Source: Variovorax sp. 770b2 (GTDB taxonomy: Bacteria; Pseudomonadota; Gammaproteobacteria; Burkholderiales; Burkholderiaceae_C). Taken from it: DNA of 64,000 bases. Shown piece after piece: positions 43,453 through 52,413 of the stretch. A program made the translations under genes and the position numbers. The stretch spans positions 653,796 through 717,795 of the forward strand of contig NZ_FOXJ01000001.1 of assembly GCF_900115685.1 (NCBI RefSeq), written 5' to 3'. Each line of letters starts with the position of its first letter. Positions within the stretch are counted from its first letter, which is position 1. The notes below the pieces were generated by a model. The model saw nothing but the letters and a program-made list of their open reading frames with translations, was not told the DNA's origin and ran no database searches.

Positions 43453-43557
43453 CTTGCCCCTTCTCCCTCTGGGGAGGCCGGGATGGGAGCGGGCAGAGCG
43501 CGCGATGGGCAGGCCGCGCGCCCCACCCCGACCCACCCGCAAAGGGGAGGGAGCAAG
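43453..43557. repeat. Imperfect intergenic palindrome (105 bp)
   Basis: The left part (from CTTGCCCCTTCTCCCTCTGG) is roughly the reverse complement of the right part (ending AAAGGGGAGGGAGCAAG); about 40 bases per arm match with scattered mismatches. Pyrimidine-rich/purine-rich arms with a GC-rich centre are typical of repeated palindromes found between genes in Comamonadaceae. A G8 homopolymer lies just upstream. Confidence 0.55.
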
Positions 43558-43629
43558 AAGATTCAGCCGGCCGGCGGCGCTGGCTTTTGGCGATACTTCG
43601 GCCCGTCACACCCAGATATCAGGAACAAC

Positions 43630-44295
43630 ATGGCCGACTACCCCCGCGACATCTACACGGAACCCGAACCCGATCCGCACACGCTCTCCAACCTGGGCCC
43701 GCTCACGGGCCTGGCCGGCATCTGGACCAGCGCCACGGGCCACGACGTGGCACCGAAAGAAGACGGCCCCGAAGCCGAGGCCTTCATCGAGCATGCCGAG
43801 TTCCAGCCCATCGACGCGCAGACCAACGGGCCGCAGATCTTCTACGGGCTGCGCTACCACGTGCGCATCGTCAAGCCGAACGAGGTGGAGAGCTTTCACG
43901 ACCAGGTCGGCTACTGGCTCTGGGAGGCCGCCACCGGCACGGTGATCCAGACGCTGACGATCCCGCGCGGGCAGGCCGTCATGGCCATGGGGCACGCCGC
44001 GCCCGATGCGAAGTCGTTCAAGCTCGAGGCGGTGCGCGGCGCGGCGACCAACGGCATCCTCTCGAACCCGTTCCTGGAGCATGCGTTCAAGACGCTGCGC
44101 TACGACATCGCCGTCACGATCCACGACAACGCCAGCTGGTCGTACGAGCAGGTCACGCTGCTCGATGTGCTGGGCAAGCCCGAGCCCTTTCGCCACACCG
44201 ACCGCAACACGCTGCACAAGATCGGCGAGCCCACGCCCAACCCGACCGCGCGCGCCGCGCTGGCTCAGCTGGTCGCCGCCTCCACGTCCGCGTGA
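43630..44295 (+). CDS. FABP-like/nitrobindin-like beta-barrel protein
   Basis: The product has 221 residues. The pattern LGPLTGLAGIWTSATGHDVAP at the start and the strands that follow resemble the heme-binding FABP-like (DUF1794/nitrobindin) family; QIFYGLRYHVRI and FHDQVGYWLWEAATGTVIQT fit beta-barrel strands. ATG 43630 is used, at the conserved edge; a longer frame from 43483 runs through the intergenic palindrome and is rejected. It overlaps the Rieske gene by 31 bases in convergent orientation. Confidence 0.8.
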   Translation: MADYPRDIYTEPEPDPHTLSNLGPLTGLAGIWTSATGHDVAPKEDGPEAEAFIEHAEFQPIDAQTNGPQIFYGLRYHVRIVKPNEVESFHDQVGYWLWEAATGTVIQTLTIPRGQAVMAMGHAAPDAKSFKLEAVRGAATNGILSNPFLEHAFKTLRYDIAVTIHDNASWSYEQVTLLDVLGKPEPFRHTDRNTLHKIGEPTPNPTARAALAQLVAASTSA

Positions 44296-45410
44296 AACTT
44301 CGCCGAGCACCACTCGGTGGCGCCGAAGTAGAGCGATGACTGCGCGCCGCTTGCCAGCGTTGACTGCGCCGACACGCCGAGCGCGAAGTCTTCGTCCAGG
44401 GCGCCCCAGAACGACGCGACGTTCCTGCGCCAGTAGTTCTCGGACTTCTCGGTGGTCGGCAGCTCGGGAATCAGCGTGCTCGCGATCACGCGCGAGCGGC
44501 CGGGCGCCTCGGGCAGCACGGTGAAGGCGTTGGCATGGTCGCCCTCGTGCAGGATGAAGGTGGCCGGAAAAAAGAAGTAGATGATGTTCGAGTGCGGCCC
44601 CACCTGCCATGTGTGCGAGGGCTGCTCGCGCAGCGCTTCGATGCTGCGCTTGGGCAGGAACAGGCGCTGGTGCTGCCGGTCGTGGTCGGCCATCAGCAGG
44701 TTGTCGTAGAACAGCGCCGCAATGCTGTCGCGGTGCGCGTACTGGAAGTGATAGGTCTCCAGGTTCGCCTCGAACGGGATCTTCCAGTTGGCCGCGTTGT
44801 CGAAGGCGTGCTGATGAAATGGCACCCAACTGTCGTAGCCCCAAGAGCGCAGGTCTTTGCCGAAGCGGCCGAGCCATGCATCGATGTCGAGCACGGCGCT
44901 CTCGCCCTCGGCCAGCGCGCGAGGGATGACCCACACGAAGCCCAGCGCCTCAGCCACCGGCACGCGCGCGAGGCTGCAATCCGAAGCGGGCGCGTGCGGA
45001 AAGTCTTCGCCCGAGGGGCGGCCGCGCAATGCGCCGTCGAGCCCGTAGGTCCAGCTGTGGTACGGGCAGATGAGCGCGCGCTGGTTCGAAAGGCCTGCTG
45101 GCTTGAGCCGCGCGCCGCGGTGCCGGCAGGCGTTGATGAACCCGTTGAGCTGGCCGTCCTGCGCGCGCACGAGCAAGAGCGGCAGACCGGCCACGTCGAG
45201 GGCGAACGAATCGCCCACGTTGGCGAGCGAGGCCGAAGGGCAGAGCGCCAGCGGATAGCGGCGGAAGATGCGCTCCACCTCGCGGTCATGGCGTGCCGGG
45301 TCGAGATAGCGCGACACCGGGCTCACGGCCGGTTCGCCGCGCTCGCTGCCGCCGGTTTCGATCAGCGCGAGGGCGCGGCGGATCAGTGCGATCTGTTCTT
45401 CTTGCTGCAT
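44265..45410 (-). CDS. Rieske [2Fe-2S] ring-hydroxylating oxygenase alpha subunit
   Basis: The product has 381 residues. Rieske ligands are Cys95-x-His97 (NACRHRGARLKPAG) and Cys115-x-x-His118 (CPYHSWTYG). The catalytic domain has the mononuclear-iron motif NLETYHFQYAH. This is a terminal oxygenase component; no reductase or ferredoxin gene is in the window. The substrate is not evident. ATG 45410. Divergent from a LysR gene, likely its regulator; convergent and slightly overlapping with the FABP-like gene. Confidence 0.88.
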   Translation of the reverse strand: MQQEEQIALIRRALALIETGGSERGEPAVSPVSRYLDPARHDREVERIFRRYPLALCPSASLANVGDSFALDVAGLPLLLVRAQDGQLNGFINACRHRGARLKPAGLSNQRALICPYHSWTYGLDGALRGRPSGEDFPHAPASDCSLARVPVAEALGFVWVIPRALAEGESAVLDIDAWLGRFGKDLRSWGYDSWVPFHQHAFDNAANWKIPFEANLETYHFQYAHRDSIAALFYDNLLMADHDRQHQRLFLPKRSIEALREQPSHTWQVGPHSNIIYFFFPATFILHEGDHANAFTVLPEAPGRSRVIASTLIPELPTTEKSENYWRRNVASFWGALDEDFALGVSAQSTLASGAQSSLYFGATEWCSAKFHADVEAATS

Positions 45411-45553
45411 GTGCGGTTGTCTCCGTGCAGGGGTGGGCGAGCCCATTGTGTCGAACGGATCGCGCTGCGGCTTGCATCAACTGGTCGAACTGCCGCTGGC
45501 GGATAGAACAAACACGCATACCTGCGAGCCCTCCATGCCGATAACCTCCAGCC

Positions 45554-46480
45554 ATGGACCTGAAGCAACTGGAGTACTTCATACGCGTGGCCGAGCTCGG
45601 CAGCTTCACCCGCGCGTCGATCGCGATCGACATCGCGCAACCCGCCTTGAGCCGCCAGGTGCGCAACCTGGAGGTCGAACTGCGGCAGAACCTGCTGGTG
45701 CGCAACGGCCGCGGCGTGGTGGTCACCGATGCGGGCAAGCGGCTGCTGGAGCACGGCCGCGGCATCCTGCACCAGGTGGAGCGGGCGCGCGAAGACATGA
45801 ACCGCTCGCGCGAGGCGCTGGCCGGCCGCGTCGCCGTCGGGCTGCCGCCCAGCGTGGCCCGCGTTCTCGCCGTGCCGCTGGTGCGCGCCGCGCGCGAGCG
45901 CCTGCCCGAGGCGGCGCTCTCCATCACCGAGAACCTCTCCACGGCGATGCAGGAATCGCTGGTCACCGGCCGGCTCGATGTCGCGCTGCTCTACAACCCG
46001 CAGCCTTCGACCGACGTGGACAGCGAAACGGTGCTGGAGGAAGACCTGTTCCTGGTCAGCGCCACCAAGGGCACGGGCCCGATGCGGCGCGGCACCCCGT
46101 TGCCGTTGCGCCAGCTGGCGGGCCAGCCGCTGGTGATTCCGACGCGGCCCAACGCGATCCGCATGCGCGTGGAGGCCGAGCTCGCCGCCATCGGATTGCG
46201 CCCGCAGATCGCGCTGGAGATCGACGGCGTGCCCGCCATCCTCGCACTCGTGGCCGATGGCGCGGGCCATGCCGTGCTCTCGCGCAACGCGGTCGCCAAT
46301 GCGGGGCAGCCGCAGCGCTATGCCATCCGGCCCATCGTCGAGCCGAGCCTGCGCACGCGGCTCGCGTTGGCCGCGAGTTCGCAGCGGCCGGTCACGCGCA
46401 CGCAGCGCGCCATGGGCGAGCTGCTGCGCGAGCTCGTGCAGCAGCACCTGGGCGGCCGCGCCGAAGTTCAGAAGCGGTGA
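45554..46480 (+). CDS. LysR-family transcriptional regulator
   Basis: The product has 308 residues: HTH MDLKQLEYFIRVAELGSFTRASIAIDIAQPALSRQVRNLE and a substrate-binding domain. Family style is Nac/CbbR-like with a short C-terminus. It is divergent from the Rieske oxygenase gene across 143 bases and overlaps the convergent porin gene by 13 bases. Most likely regulates the oxygenase. Confidence 0.92.
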   Translation: MDLKQLEYFIRVAELGSFTRASIAIDIAQPALSRQVRNLEVELRQNLLVRNGRGVVVTDAGKRLLEHGRGILHQVERAREDMNRSREALAGRVAVGLPPSVARVLAVPLVRAARERLPEAALSITENLSTAMQESLVTGRLDVALLYNPQPSTDVDSETVLEEDLFLVSATKGTGPMRRGTPLPLRQLAGQPLVIPTRPNAIRMRVEAELAAIGLRPQIALEIDGVPAILALVADGAGHAVLSRNAVANAGQPQRYAIRPIVEPSLRTRLALAASSQRPVTRTQRAMGELLRELVQQHLGGRAEVQKR

Positions 46481-47490
46481 CGCATGCCGACGCCGAAGCT
46501 CCCGCGGCCGTCGAAGCCCGTGAGCCGGTCGCGCATGAAGACAGCGTAGAGGTCGGTGCGCTTCGACAGGAAATGGTCGTAGCCGACCGCCCACGTCGTG
46601 CGATGCGTTTCGGTGACCGGCTCGACCTTGCGCTGCGTGCGCGCGACCGAGGCCAGGAAGCGCCCCGCGCCCACCGGAACTGCCGCGCCCAGTTGTGCGG
46701 TCGTGGCCGTGGTGCGGATGTCGGGCGTGCGCGTGCGCTGGTACTGGCCGTAGAGCTGCACCGCCTTGAAATCGTAGGAGGCGCCGACCAGCGCCGCGTC
46801 CTGCCGCAGGATCGCCGTGGTAAAGCCCGGCCCCACCTGCGCCTGCTGCGCCGACACCACGGCGGCGAAGGGGCCGGCCGCATAGTTGAGCGTGAGGTTC
46901 AGGTTGTGCACGCCGCTGCGGTTCGTCACTTCGCCCAGGCTGTAGAGCACGCTCGCGCGCAGCCCGGCGAGGGTGGGCGATGTGTACTGCAGCGCATTGC
47001 TCCACACGCTGTCGCCGAGCACCGCGCGGTTGTACGTCGGCTGCCAGGTGTGCAGCATGACGGGCGAGAACTGCAGCGAGGTGCCGAAGGGGTTGAACGC
47101 ACCGCTCGCCACGAACATCGGGTTGGTCTGCCGGCCCAGCGCTACCTGGCCGAAGCCGCCCGCCAGGCCCACCCAGGCATTGCGCGAGAAGTACGGATCG
47201 GTGGCGTTGCGCCCCAGGGTGCCGCTGTCCACCTGGAAGAAGCTCTCCAGCGCGAACTGCGCCTGTAGCCCGTCGCCCAGGCTCTCGGCGCCGCGGATGC
47301 CCCAGAACGATGTCGTCATGCCGCCGCTGTTGAGCACCTTGGTGCGGCCGGGCTCGTCGCTGCGCCGCATCGAGCCAGCGAAGGCGTCGAGCAGCCCGTA
47401 GATCTGCGCGCTGGCCGCGGACGCATCGGCCTGCGCCCATGCGGCGTGGGCCGCGCTGCACAGCGCGATGGCCGGTAGCAGTCGTTTCAT
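46468..47490 (-). CDS. Gram-negative trimeric porin
   Basis: The product has 340 residues with a signal peptide (cleavage near residue 20, AAWAQ). The mature barrel has the Burkholderiales porin start AQIYGLLDAFAG, the FWGIRGAESLGDGLQAQFALESFF block, and terminates GSFGVGMRHRF with the outer-membrane Phe. It forms a general diffusion channel for small anions or acids. It is the last gene of the minus-strand LysR-Bug-amidohydrolase-porin group. Confidence 0.92.
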   Translation of the reverse strand: MKRLLPAIALCSAAHAAWAQADASAASAQIYGLLDAFAGSMRRSDEPGRTKVLNSGGMTTSFWGIRGAESLGDGLQAQFALESFFQVDSGTLGRNATDPYFSRNAWVGLAGGFGQVALGRQTNPMFVASGAFNPFGTSLQFSPVMLHTWQPTYNRAVLGDSVWSNALQYTSPTLAGLRASVLYSLGEVTNRSGVHNLNLTLNYAAGPFAAVVSAQQAQVGPGFTTAILRQDAALVGASYDFKAVQLYGQYQRTRTPDIRTTATTAQLGAAVPVGAGRFLASVARTQRKVEPVTETHRTTWAVGYDHFLSKRTDLYAVFMRDRLTGFDGRGSFGVGMRHRF

Positions 47491-47615
47491 GGTTTGTCTC
47501 CTCGTTGGTTTTTTTTGAAAAGCAAAGGCCAAAGGCGCGCAACGCTCCGCACGCCATGGCAGCGCCACGGCGTGAGGTTGGTGTCGGTGGGAGTGCGCGC
47601 CGCGGTGCGGGGCGC

Positions 47616-48503
47616 TCAGTCGTACCAGTAGAGGCGCGTCGGGTTGTCGACCAGGAGCTTGTGCAATTGCGCCGCGTCGTCGCAGAAGCGCGGCAGCAGG
47701 TCTACCAGCTTGCCGTCGTCGGGCATCTCGCGCACGTTGGGGTGCGGCCAGTCGGTGCCCCAGAGCACGCGGTCGGGCGCGGCGGCGATCAGTTGCCGCG
47801 CGAACGGCACGGCGTCCGCATACGGTTGGCCTTGCGTGGAGAGCGCTTGCGAAATGCGCTCCGCACCGCTCACCTTGACCCACGCACGCTCGTCGCGCAT
47901 GAGGTCGAGCATCATCGCGCAGGCCTGCTGGCCGAGGCCGTGCTCGACCATCGTGCGGCCCATGTGGTCGATCACGAAGGGCACGGGCAGCGTGTCCAGA
48001 AACGCGCGGTAGGTGACCAGGTCTTCCGCATCCAGGTGCAGCACCAGGTGCCAGCCCAGCGGCTTGATGCGCTCGGCCATGCGCAGCACCGTCGGCAGGT
48101 CGGGCGCGCCGCCCAGGTGCTGCACGAAATTGAAGCGCACCGAGCGCACGCCGGCCTTGTGCAGCGCGCCGAGCTCGGCATCGCTCACGCCCGCGCCGAC
48201 CATCGCGACGCCGCGGTAGCTGTCGGGCGATTGTGCGATGGCGTCGAGCATCGCGCGGTTGTCGTGGCCGTGCACGCTGGCCTGCACCAGCACGACGCGC
48301 TCGATGCCCAGCAGTTCATGCAGCGCGCGCAGCCTGGCGGCGGGCGCATCGGGCGGCGTGTAGCGGCGGTTCTCCGAATACGGAAACACGTCGCCGGGGC
48401 CGAACACGTGGCAATGCGCGTCGCAGGCGCCCGCGGGCAGGCGCAACGCGGGCGCGCTCGGGTGAGGGTGGGGAGGGGCGATGGTCTTCATGGCGGGGCT
48501 CAT
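47616..48503 (-). CDS. Amidohydrolase-2 family protein (2-pyrone-4,6-dicarboxylate hydrolase-like)
   Basis: The product has 295 residues. Metal-dependent hydrolase motifs: GACDAHCHVFGPGD (first strand), VLVQASVHGHDNRAM, VIDHMGRT and WGTDWPHPNVRE. The set matches LigI-type lactonases of aromatic degradation. ATG 48503 overlaps the stop of the Bug gene (ATGA); an internal ATG at 48491 is an alternative. It is followed by a porin and preceded by a receptor, giving an uptake-plus-hydrolysis operon for a lactone or dicarboxylate. Confidence 0.85.
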   Translation of the reverse strand: MSPAMKTIAPPHPHPSAPALRLPAGACDAHCHVFGPGDVFPYSENRRYTPPDAPAARLRALHELLGIERVVLVQASVHGHDNRAMLDAIAQSPDSYRGVAMVGAGVSDAELGALHKAGVRSVRFNFVQHLGGAPDLPTVLRMAERIKPLGWHLVLHLDAEDLVTYRAFLDTLPVPFVIDHMGRTMVEHGLGQQACAMMLDLMRDERAWVKVSGAERISQALSTQGQPYADAVPFARQLIAAAPDRVLWGTDWPHPNVREMPDDGKLVDLLPRFCDDAAQLHKLLVDNPTRLYWYD

Positions 48504-49474
48504 TGCTTGGGAATGCCGGCGCGCTGGATCACGCCCGACCAGCGCTTGATTTCGCTCTCCAGCAGCCGCGCCTGTTCCTGCGGCGTGCTGCCGCGCGGCT
48601 CCACGCCCAGGTTCTGCAGCCGCTTCTTCACCTCGGGTGAAGCGAGTGCGGCGAGCGCTTCCTGGTTCAGCCGCGCGATCACTTCGGGCGGCGTGCCGGC
48701 GGGCGCGGCCAGCGCGTTCCAAGAGGCGACCTGGAAACCGGGCGTGCCGCTTTCCGCGACGGTCGGCACATCGGGCAGGCCGCTCGCGCGCTTCTCGCCC
48801 ATCACGGCCAGCGCACGCAGCGCCTTGCCTTCGATCTGCGAGAGCACCGGCGGAAGAATCTCCACCGCCACATCGACCTGGTTGCCGCGCAGCGCGGTCA
48901 CCACGGCCGGCGTGCCGTTGAAGGGCACCACCTGCGCATCGATGCCCAGCGACGTCTTGAGCAGTTCGCCCGCCAGGTGCTGCGTGCTCCCGACGTTGAT
49001 GGTGCCGATGTTGAGCTTGCCGGGGTTGGCCTTGGCGTAGGCCACCAGCTCGGCCAGCGTCTTGAACTTGCCGTTGCCCGGCGCGAGGATCGCCATGTCG
49101 AAGTAGCCGAGCATCGAGACCGGCGCGAAGTCCTTCACCGTGTCGTAGGGCAGCGACTTGAAAAGGCCCACGCTCACCGCGTTGGCGTTGGACATGAGGA
49201 GCAGCGTGTGCCCATCGGCCGGCGCCTTGGCCACGGTGTCCGATGCCACCACGCCGCCGGCGCCGGGCTTGTTGTCCACGACGATGCTCTGGCCCATCGA
49301 TTCGGACATCTTCTGCGCGACGCTGCGCGCAACCAGGTCGGCCACGCCGCCCGCGCCGAAGGGCACGACCAGGCGGATGGGGCGGGAGGAAAGCGGCCGG
49401 GGCGCTGCGAAGGCGGCGGGGCTGGCAGCCAGGGTCAGCATCAGGCTGACGAAGCTGCGGCGGGAATGTCTCAT
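48500..49474 (-). CDS. Bug/TctC-family periplasmic solute-binding receptor
   Basis: The product has 324 residues. A signal peptide (MRHSRRSFVSLMLTLAASP, twin-Arg-like but more probably Sec) ends near residue 24. Mature motif: RPIRLVVPFGAGGVADLVARSVA, with PLPYDTVKDFAPV-like SLPYDTVKDFAPVS. It is translationally coupled to the amidohydrolase gene. Ligand probably the acid or lactone processed by that enzyme. No TctA/B genes nearby. Confidence 0.9.
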   Translation of the reverse strand: MRHSRRSFVSLMLTLAASPAAFAAPRPLSSRPIRLVVPFGAGGVADLVARSVAQKMSESMGQSIVVDNKPGAGGVVASDTVAKAPADGHTLLLMSNANAVSVGLFKSLPYDTVKDFAPVSMLGYFDMAILAPGNGKFKTLAELVAYAKANPGKLNIGTINVGSTQHLAGELLKTSLGIDAQVVPFNGTPAVVTALRGNQVDVAVEILPPVLSQIEGKALRALAVMGEKRASGLPDVPTVAESGTPGFQVASWNALAAPAGTPPEVIARLNQEALAALASPEVKKRLQNLGVEPRGSTPQEQARLLESEIKRWSGVIQRAGIPKQ

Positions 49475-49613
49475 GGGTCTCCTGGGAAGGTGTGTAGGGC
49501 AGTCCGTGCGGTCTCGCGCCGCGATGCCGCACTATTCCCGCTCGCCGGCCGCGGGGCAATATCGTGTGCGCACTGGGAGATATAGCGATCCGGCATGGCG
49601 CCGGTTTGCAGAC

Positions 49614-50525
49614 TCAGTCCAGCCGCAGCGACCCGAGCCGCGCAACGACAAGGTCATGCAGCGTCTGCGCCGCCACCGACAGGCTGCCCTCGCGCCGCTG
49701 CACGAGATACAGCGTGCGCGTGAGCGCCGGCAAGGGCAGTGGCCGCGTCACCAGCGTCTCGCGCCGAAAGTGAAAGAGCGTGAGCGCCGGCACCACGCTG
49801 ATGCCGAGCCCGGCCTCCACGAGGCCCATCACCGTGGCCAGGTGCTCCACCTCGAACACCGCGTTCAGCCGCAGCGGGTGCAGCGCCGCATCGAGCGCCT
49901 GCCGCACGCTGCTGTTGCGCGCCATCTGGATGAAGGGGTACGGCGCGATCTTCTTGACCGTGAGGCGCGCCTCGTGCGCGAGCGGATGGTCGGCGCGGCA
50001 CACGAGGTGAAAGCGATCGGTGCAGAGCTTGCGCGCGCGCAGGTCGCTGTCGGCCGCCGCGCCCGAGGCCGCGAGCGCGAAGTCGGCCTGGCCGCTGCGC
50101 ACCAGCGCCACGCAGGCGTCCGACAGCGCATCGTCCAGGTCGATGCGGATGCCGGGCCACGTCTGCATGAATTCCGCGAACACCGCCGGCAGCCAGCCCG
50201 CGGCCAGCGAGGGCAGGGCAGCGATGCGCACGCGCCCCTTGCGGCGCTCCACATGGTCGGCCAGGTCGCCCATGGCACTGCCCATGTCGTCGAGCAGGCG
50301 GCGCGCCGAACTCTCGAACAGCCGGCCTTCGGGCGTGAGCTGCACGCTGCGCGTGTCGCGGTCGAAGAGGCGCGTGCCGATGGCGTCTTCGAGCGTGCGG
50401 ATCAGCGCGCTGAACGCCGGCTGCGACAGGTGGCTGGCCTGCGCCGCGCGCGTGAAGCTGCGGTGCTCGGCCAGCGCGAGAAAGGCGCGCAGCTGCCGCG
50501 TGGAGAGGTCGGGCGTCTTTCTCAT
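49614..50525 (-). CDS. LysR-family transcriptional regulator
   Basis: The product has 303 residues: HTH LSTRQLRAFLALAEHRSFTRAAQASHLSQPAFSALIRTLE and a substrate-binding domain. It heads the minus-strand Bug/amidohydrolase/porin group and is divergent from the AtuA-like operon (89 bases between starts), so it may control both. ATG 50525. Confidence 0.92.
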   Translation of the reverse strand: MRKTPDLSTRQLRAFLALAEHRSFTRAAQASHLSQPAFSALIRTLEDAIGTRLFDRDTRSVQLTPEGRLFESSARRLLDDMGSAMGDLADHVERRKGRVRIAALPSLAAGWLPAVFAEFMQTWPGIRIDLDDALSDACVALVRSGQADFALAASGAAADSDLRARKLCTDRFHLVCRADHPLAHEARLTVKKIAPYPFIQMARNSSVRQALDAALHPLRLNAVFEVEHLATVMGLVEAGLGISVVPALTLFHFRRETLVTRPLPLPALTRTLYLVQRREGSLSVAAQTLHDLVVARLGSLRLD

Positions 50526-50540
50526 GTCTCTGGGCCTTGT

Positions 50541-50587
50541 TATTTGAAATACAGATCAATCGATCCGGATTTTCGATTTTACGGATC
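50541..50587. promoter_or_regulatory. Operator-like dyads in the LysR/AtuA divergent region
   Basis: TATTTGAAATA (50541-50551) is a perfect 11-base palindrome. Further on, GATCCG (50562-50567) and CGGATC (50582-50587) form a second dyad with a 14-base spacer. Both are AT-richer than the surroundings and fit LysR binding and activation sites. Confidence 0.45.
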
Positions 50588-50614
50588 ACATCCATTTGCC
50601 TACATTGCACCTCG

Positions 50615-52006
50615 ATGAATACCCAATCACTGCCCCCTTTGCTGATCGGCTGCGCGGCTGGCTTCTCCGGCGACCGCACCGATGCGGCCGGGCCGGTGGT
50701 CGAGACGCTGATCGCCCGGCTCGCCAATGGCCCCGCCGGGCAGCGCGCCTTCCTGATCTTCGAGACGCTGGCCGAACGCACGCTGGCCCTCGCGCAACTG
50801 CGCCGCCGCGACAACCCCGAGGCCGGCTACGAACCGCTGCTCGATGCGATGCTGCGGCCGGTGCTGGCACGTTGCCTTGCGCACGGCATTCGCATCGTGA
50901 GCAACTTCGGCGCGGCCAATCCGCGTGCTGCGGCGCGGCACATCGCCCGCATGGCGCGCGAGCTGGGTGCCGCTTCGCCGCGCATCGCGGTGGTGGAGGG
51001 CGATGACCTGTCTGGCGAAGAACACCGTGCGTTGCTCAAAGAGGTGCTGGGCGCGCAGGTCGAGGGCTTGCGCATCGTCAGCGCCAATGCGTACATCGGC
51101 GCCGAGCCGATTGCCGCCGCGCTCGATGCGGGCGCGCAGATCGTCGTGTGCGGCCGCGTGGCCGACCCCTCGCTCACCGTCGGCCCGGCCCTGTCGCACT
51201 TCGGCTGGCGCGCCGACGACTGGCACCGCCTAGGCCGCGCGACCATGGCGGGCCACTTGCTCGAATGCGGCGCGCAGGTCTGCGGCGGCTACTTCGCCGA
51301 CCCCGGCTACAAGGACGTGCCGGGCCTGGAAACCGTGGGCTTTCCGATCGCCGAGATCGACGCCGACGGCCACTGCACCATCGGCAAGGCCGACCACACC
51401 GGCGGCCTCGTGAGCGAGGCCACGGTGAAGGAACAACTGCTCTACGAGGTGCACGACCCGAGCGCCTACCTCACGCCCGACGTGGTCGCCGACATCGCCG
51501 ATGCCGAAGTGCGTGCGCTGCCCGGCAAGGACCGCGTCGAACTTTCGGGCGCGCGCGGCCATGCGCGGCCGAGCCACTACAAGGTCAACGTCTGCCACGA
51601 AGGTGGCTGGCTCGCCGAGGGCGAAATCTCCTATGCCGGCCCGCGCGCCGAAGCCCGCGCCCGGCTCGCGGCGGACGTGCTGCGCAAGCGGCTCGACGGC
51701 CTCGCGCTGCGCGTGGACCTGATCGGCGCGCTGAGCATCCTCGGCGACGACGCCGGTCGCGCGCTCGCAGACACACCTGACACGGGCCTGCGCGACGTGC
51801 GCCTGCGCGTCGCCGCCACGCACGCCGACCGTGCACAGGCCGAGCGCCTGGCGCGCGAGGTGATGGCGCTCTACACCTGCGGCCCCGCGGGCGGCGGCGG
51901 CGTGCGCACCGCGCTCACGCCGCGGCTCAACACGCTCTCGTGCCTCTTGCCGCGCGACTCGGTGCCGGTGCGATTCGAACTGCTCGATGCGAAGGCGCTG
52001 GCATGA
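50615..52006 (+). CDS. DUF1446/AtuA-family protein
   Basis: The product has 463 residues. The family start LIGCAAGFSGDRTDAAGPVVE, and GAQIVVCGRVADPSLTVGPALSHFGW, LLECGAQVCGGYFADPGYKDVPGL and DHTGGLVSEATVKEQLLYEVHDP are characteristic of AtuA, first named in acyclic terpene utilisation; its chemistry is not settled. Here it pairs with a small AtuA-like protein and a Bug receptor, an arrangement common in Burkholderiales unrelated to terpenes. ATG 50615. Confidence 0.88.
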   Translation: MNTQSLPPLLIGCAAGFSGDRTDAAGPVVETLIARLANGPAGQRAFLIFETLAERTLALAQLRRRDNPEAGYEPLLDAMLRPVLARCLAHGIRIVSNFGAANPRAAARHIARMARELGAASPRIAVVEGDDLSGEEHRALLKEVLGAQVEGLRIVSANAYIGAEPIAAALDAGAQIVVCGRVADPSLTVGPALSHFGWRADDWHRLGRATMAGHLLECGAQVCGGYFADPGYKDVPGLETVGFPIAEIDADGHCTIGKADHTGGLVSEATVKEQLLYEVHDPSAYLTPDVVADIADAEVRALPGKDRVELSGARGHARPSHYKVNVCHEGGWLAEGEISYAGPRAEARARLAADVLRKRLDGLALRVDLIGALSILGDDAGRALADTPDTGLRDVRLRVAATHADRAQAERLAREVMALYTCGPAGGGGVRTALTPRLNTLSCLLPRDSVPVRFELLDAKALA

Positions 52007-52368
52007 ACACGACAAACGACATGATCGAAGTCCCGCTCTACCGCGCCGCGCACGGCCGCACCGGCGACAAGGGCGACCGCTCCAACATCAGCGTGATCGC
52101 ATGGCGCGCCGAGTTCTACCCGCTGCTGCTCGACCAGCTCACGCCCGAGCGCGTGGCCGCGCAGTTCCGCCACCGCGCGCCATCGCACGTGCAGCGCTTC
52201 GTGCTGCCCAGGCTGCACGCGATGAACTTCGTGCTCGATGCGGTGCTCGACGGCGGCGTGAACGATGCGCTGAACCTCGATGCGCATGGCAAGGCACTCT
52301 CGTTCCTGCTGCTCGACATGCCGATCCAGATACCGCGCGCGCTTGAACCGTTGCTTGCAGGGCCGTAG
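52003..52368 (+). CDS. Small AtuA-associated protein (AtuA C-terminal-like domain)
   Basis: The product has 121 residues. It contains AHGRTGDKGDRSNISVIAWR, the pattern found as the C-terminal domain of longer AtuA-type proteins; here it is a separate gene translationally coupled to atuA-like by ATGA (52003-52006). Presumably the two chains form one complex. Soluble. Function unknown beyond the association. Confidence 0.85.
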   Translation: MNTTNDMIEVPLYRAAHGRTGDKGDRSNISVIAWRAEFYPLLLDQLTPERVAAQFRHRAPSHVQRFVLPRLHAMNFVLDAVLDGGVNDALNLDAHGKALSFLLLDMPIQIPRALEPLLAGP

Positions 52369-52386
52369 CGGCGCCGCTCCATTTTT
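52367..52386 (+). terminator. Weak attenuator-like palindrome before the Bug gene
   Basis: AGCGGCGCCGCT overlaps the end of the upstream gene and is followed by CCA and T5. The hairpin is short, so it may only reduce read-through into the receptor gene. Confidence 0.3.
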
Positions 52387-52413
52387 CCTACTCATCCATC
52401 CGGAGACAAAACA

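Noticed and set aside
43483..43629. N-terminal extension of the FABP-like gene
   Set aside because: It runs through the intergenic palindrome and is not protein-like; ATG 43630 fits the family.
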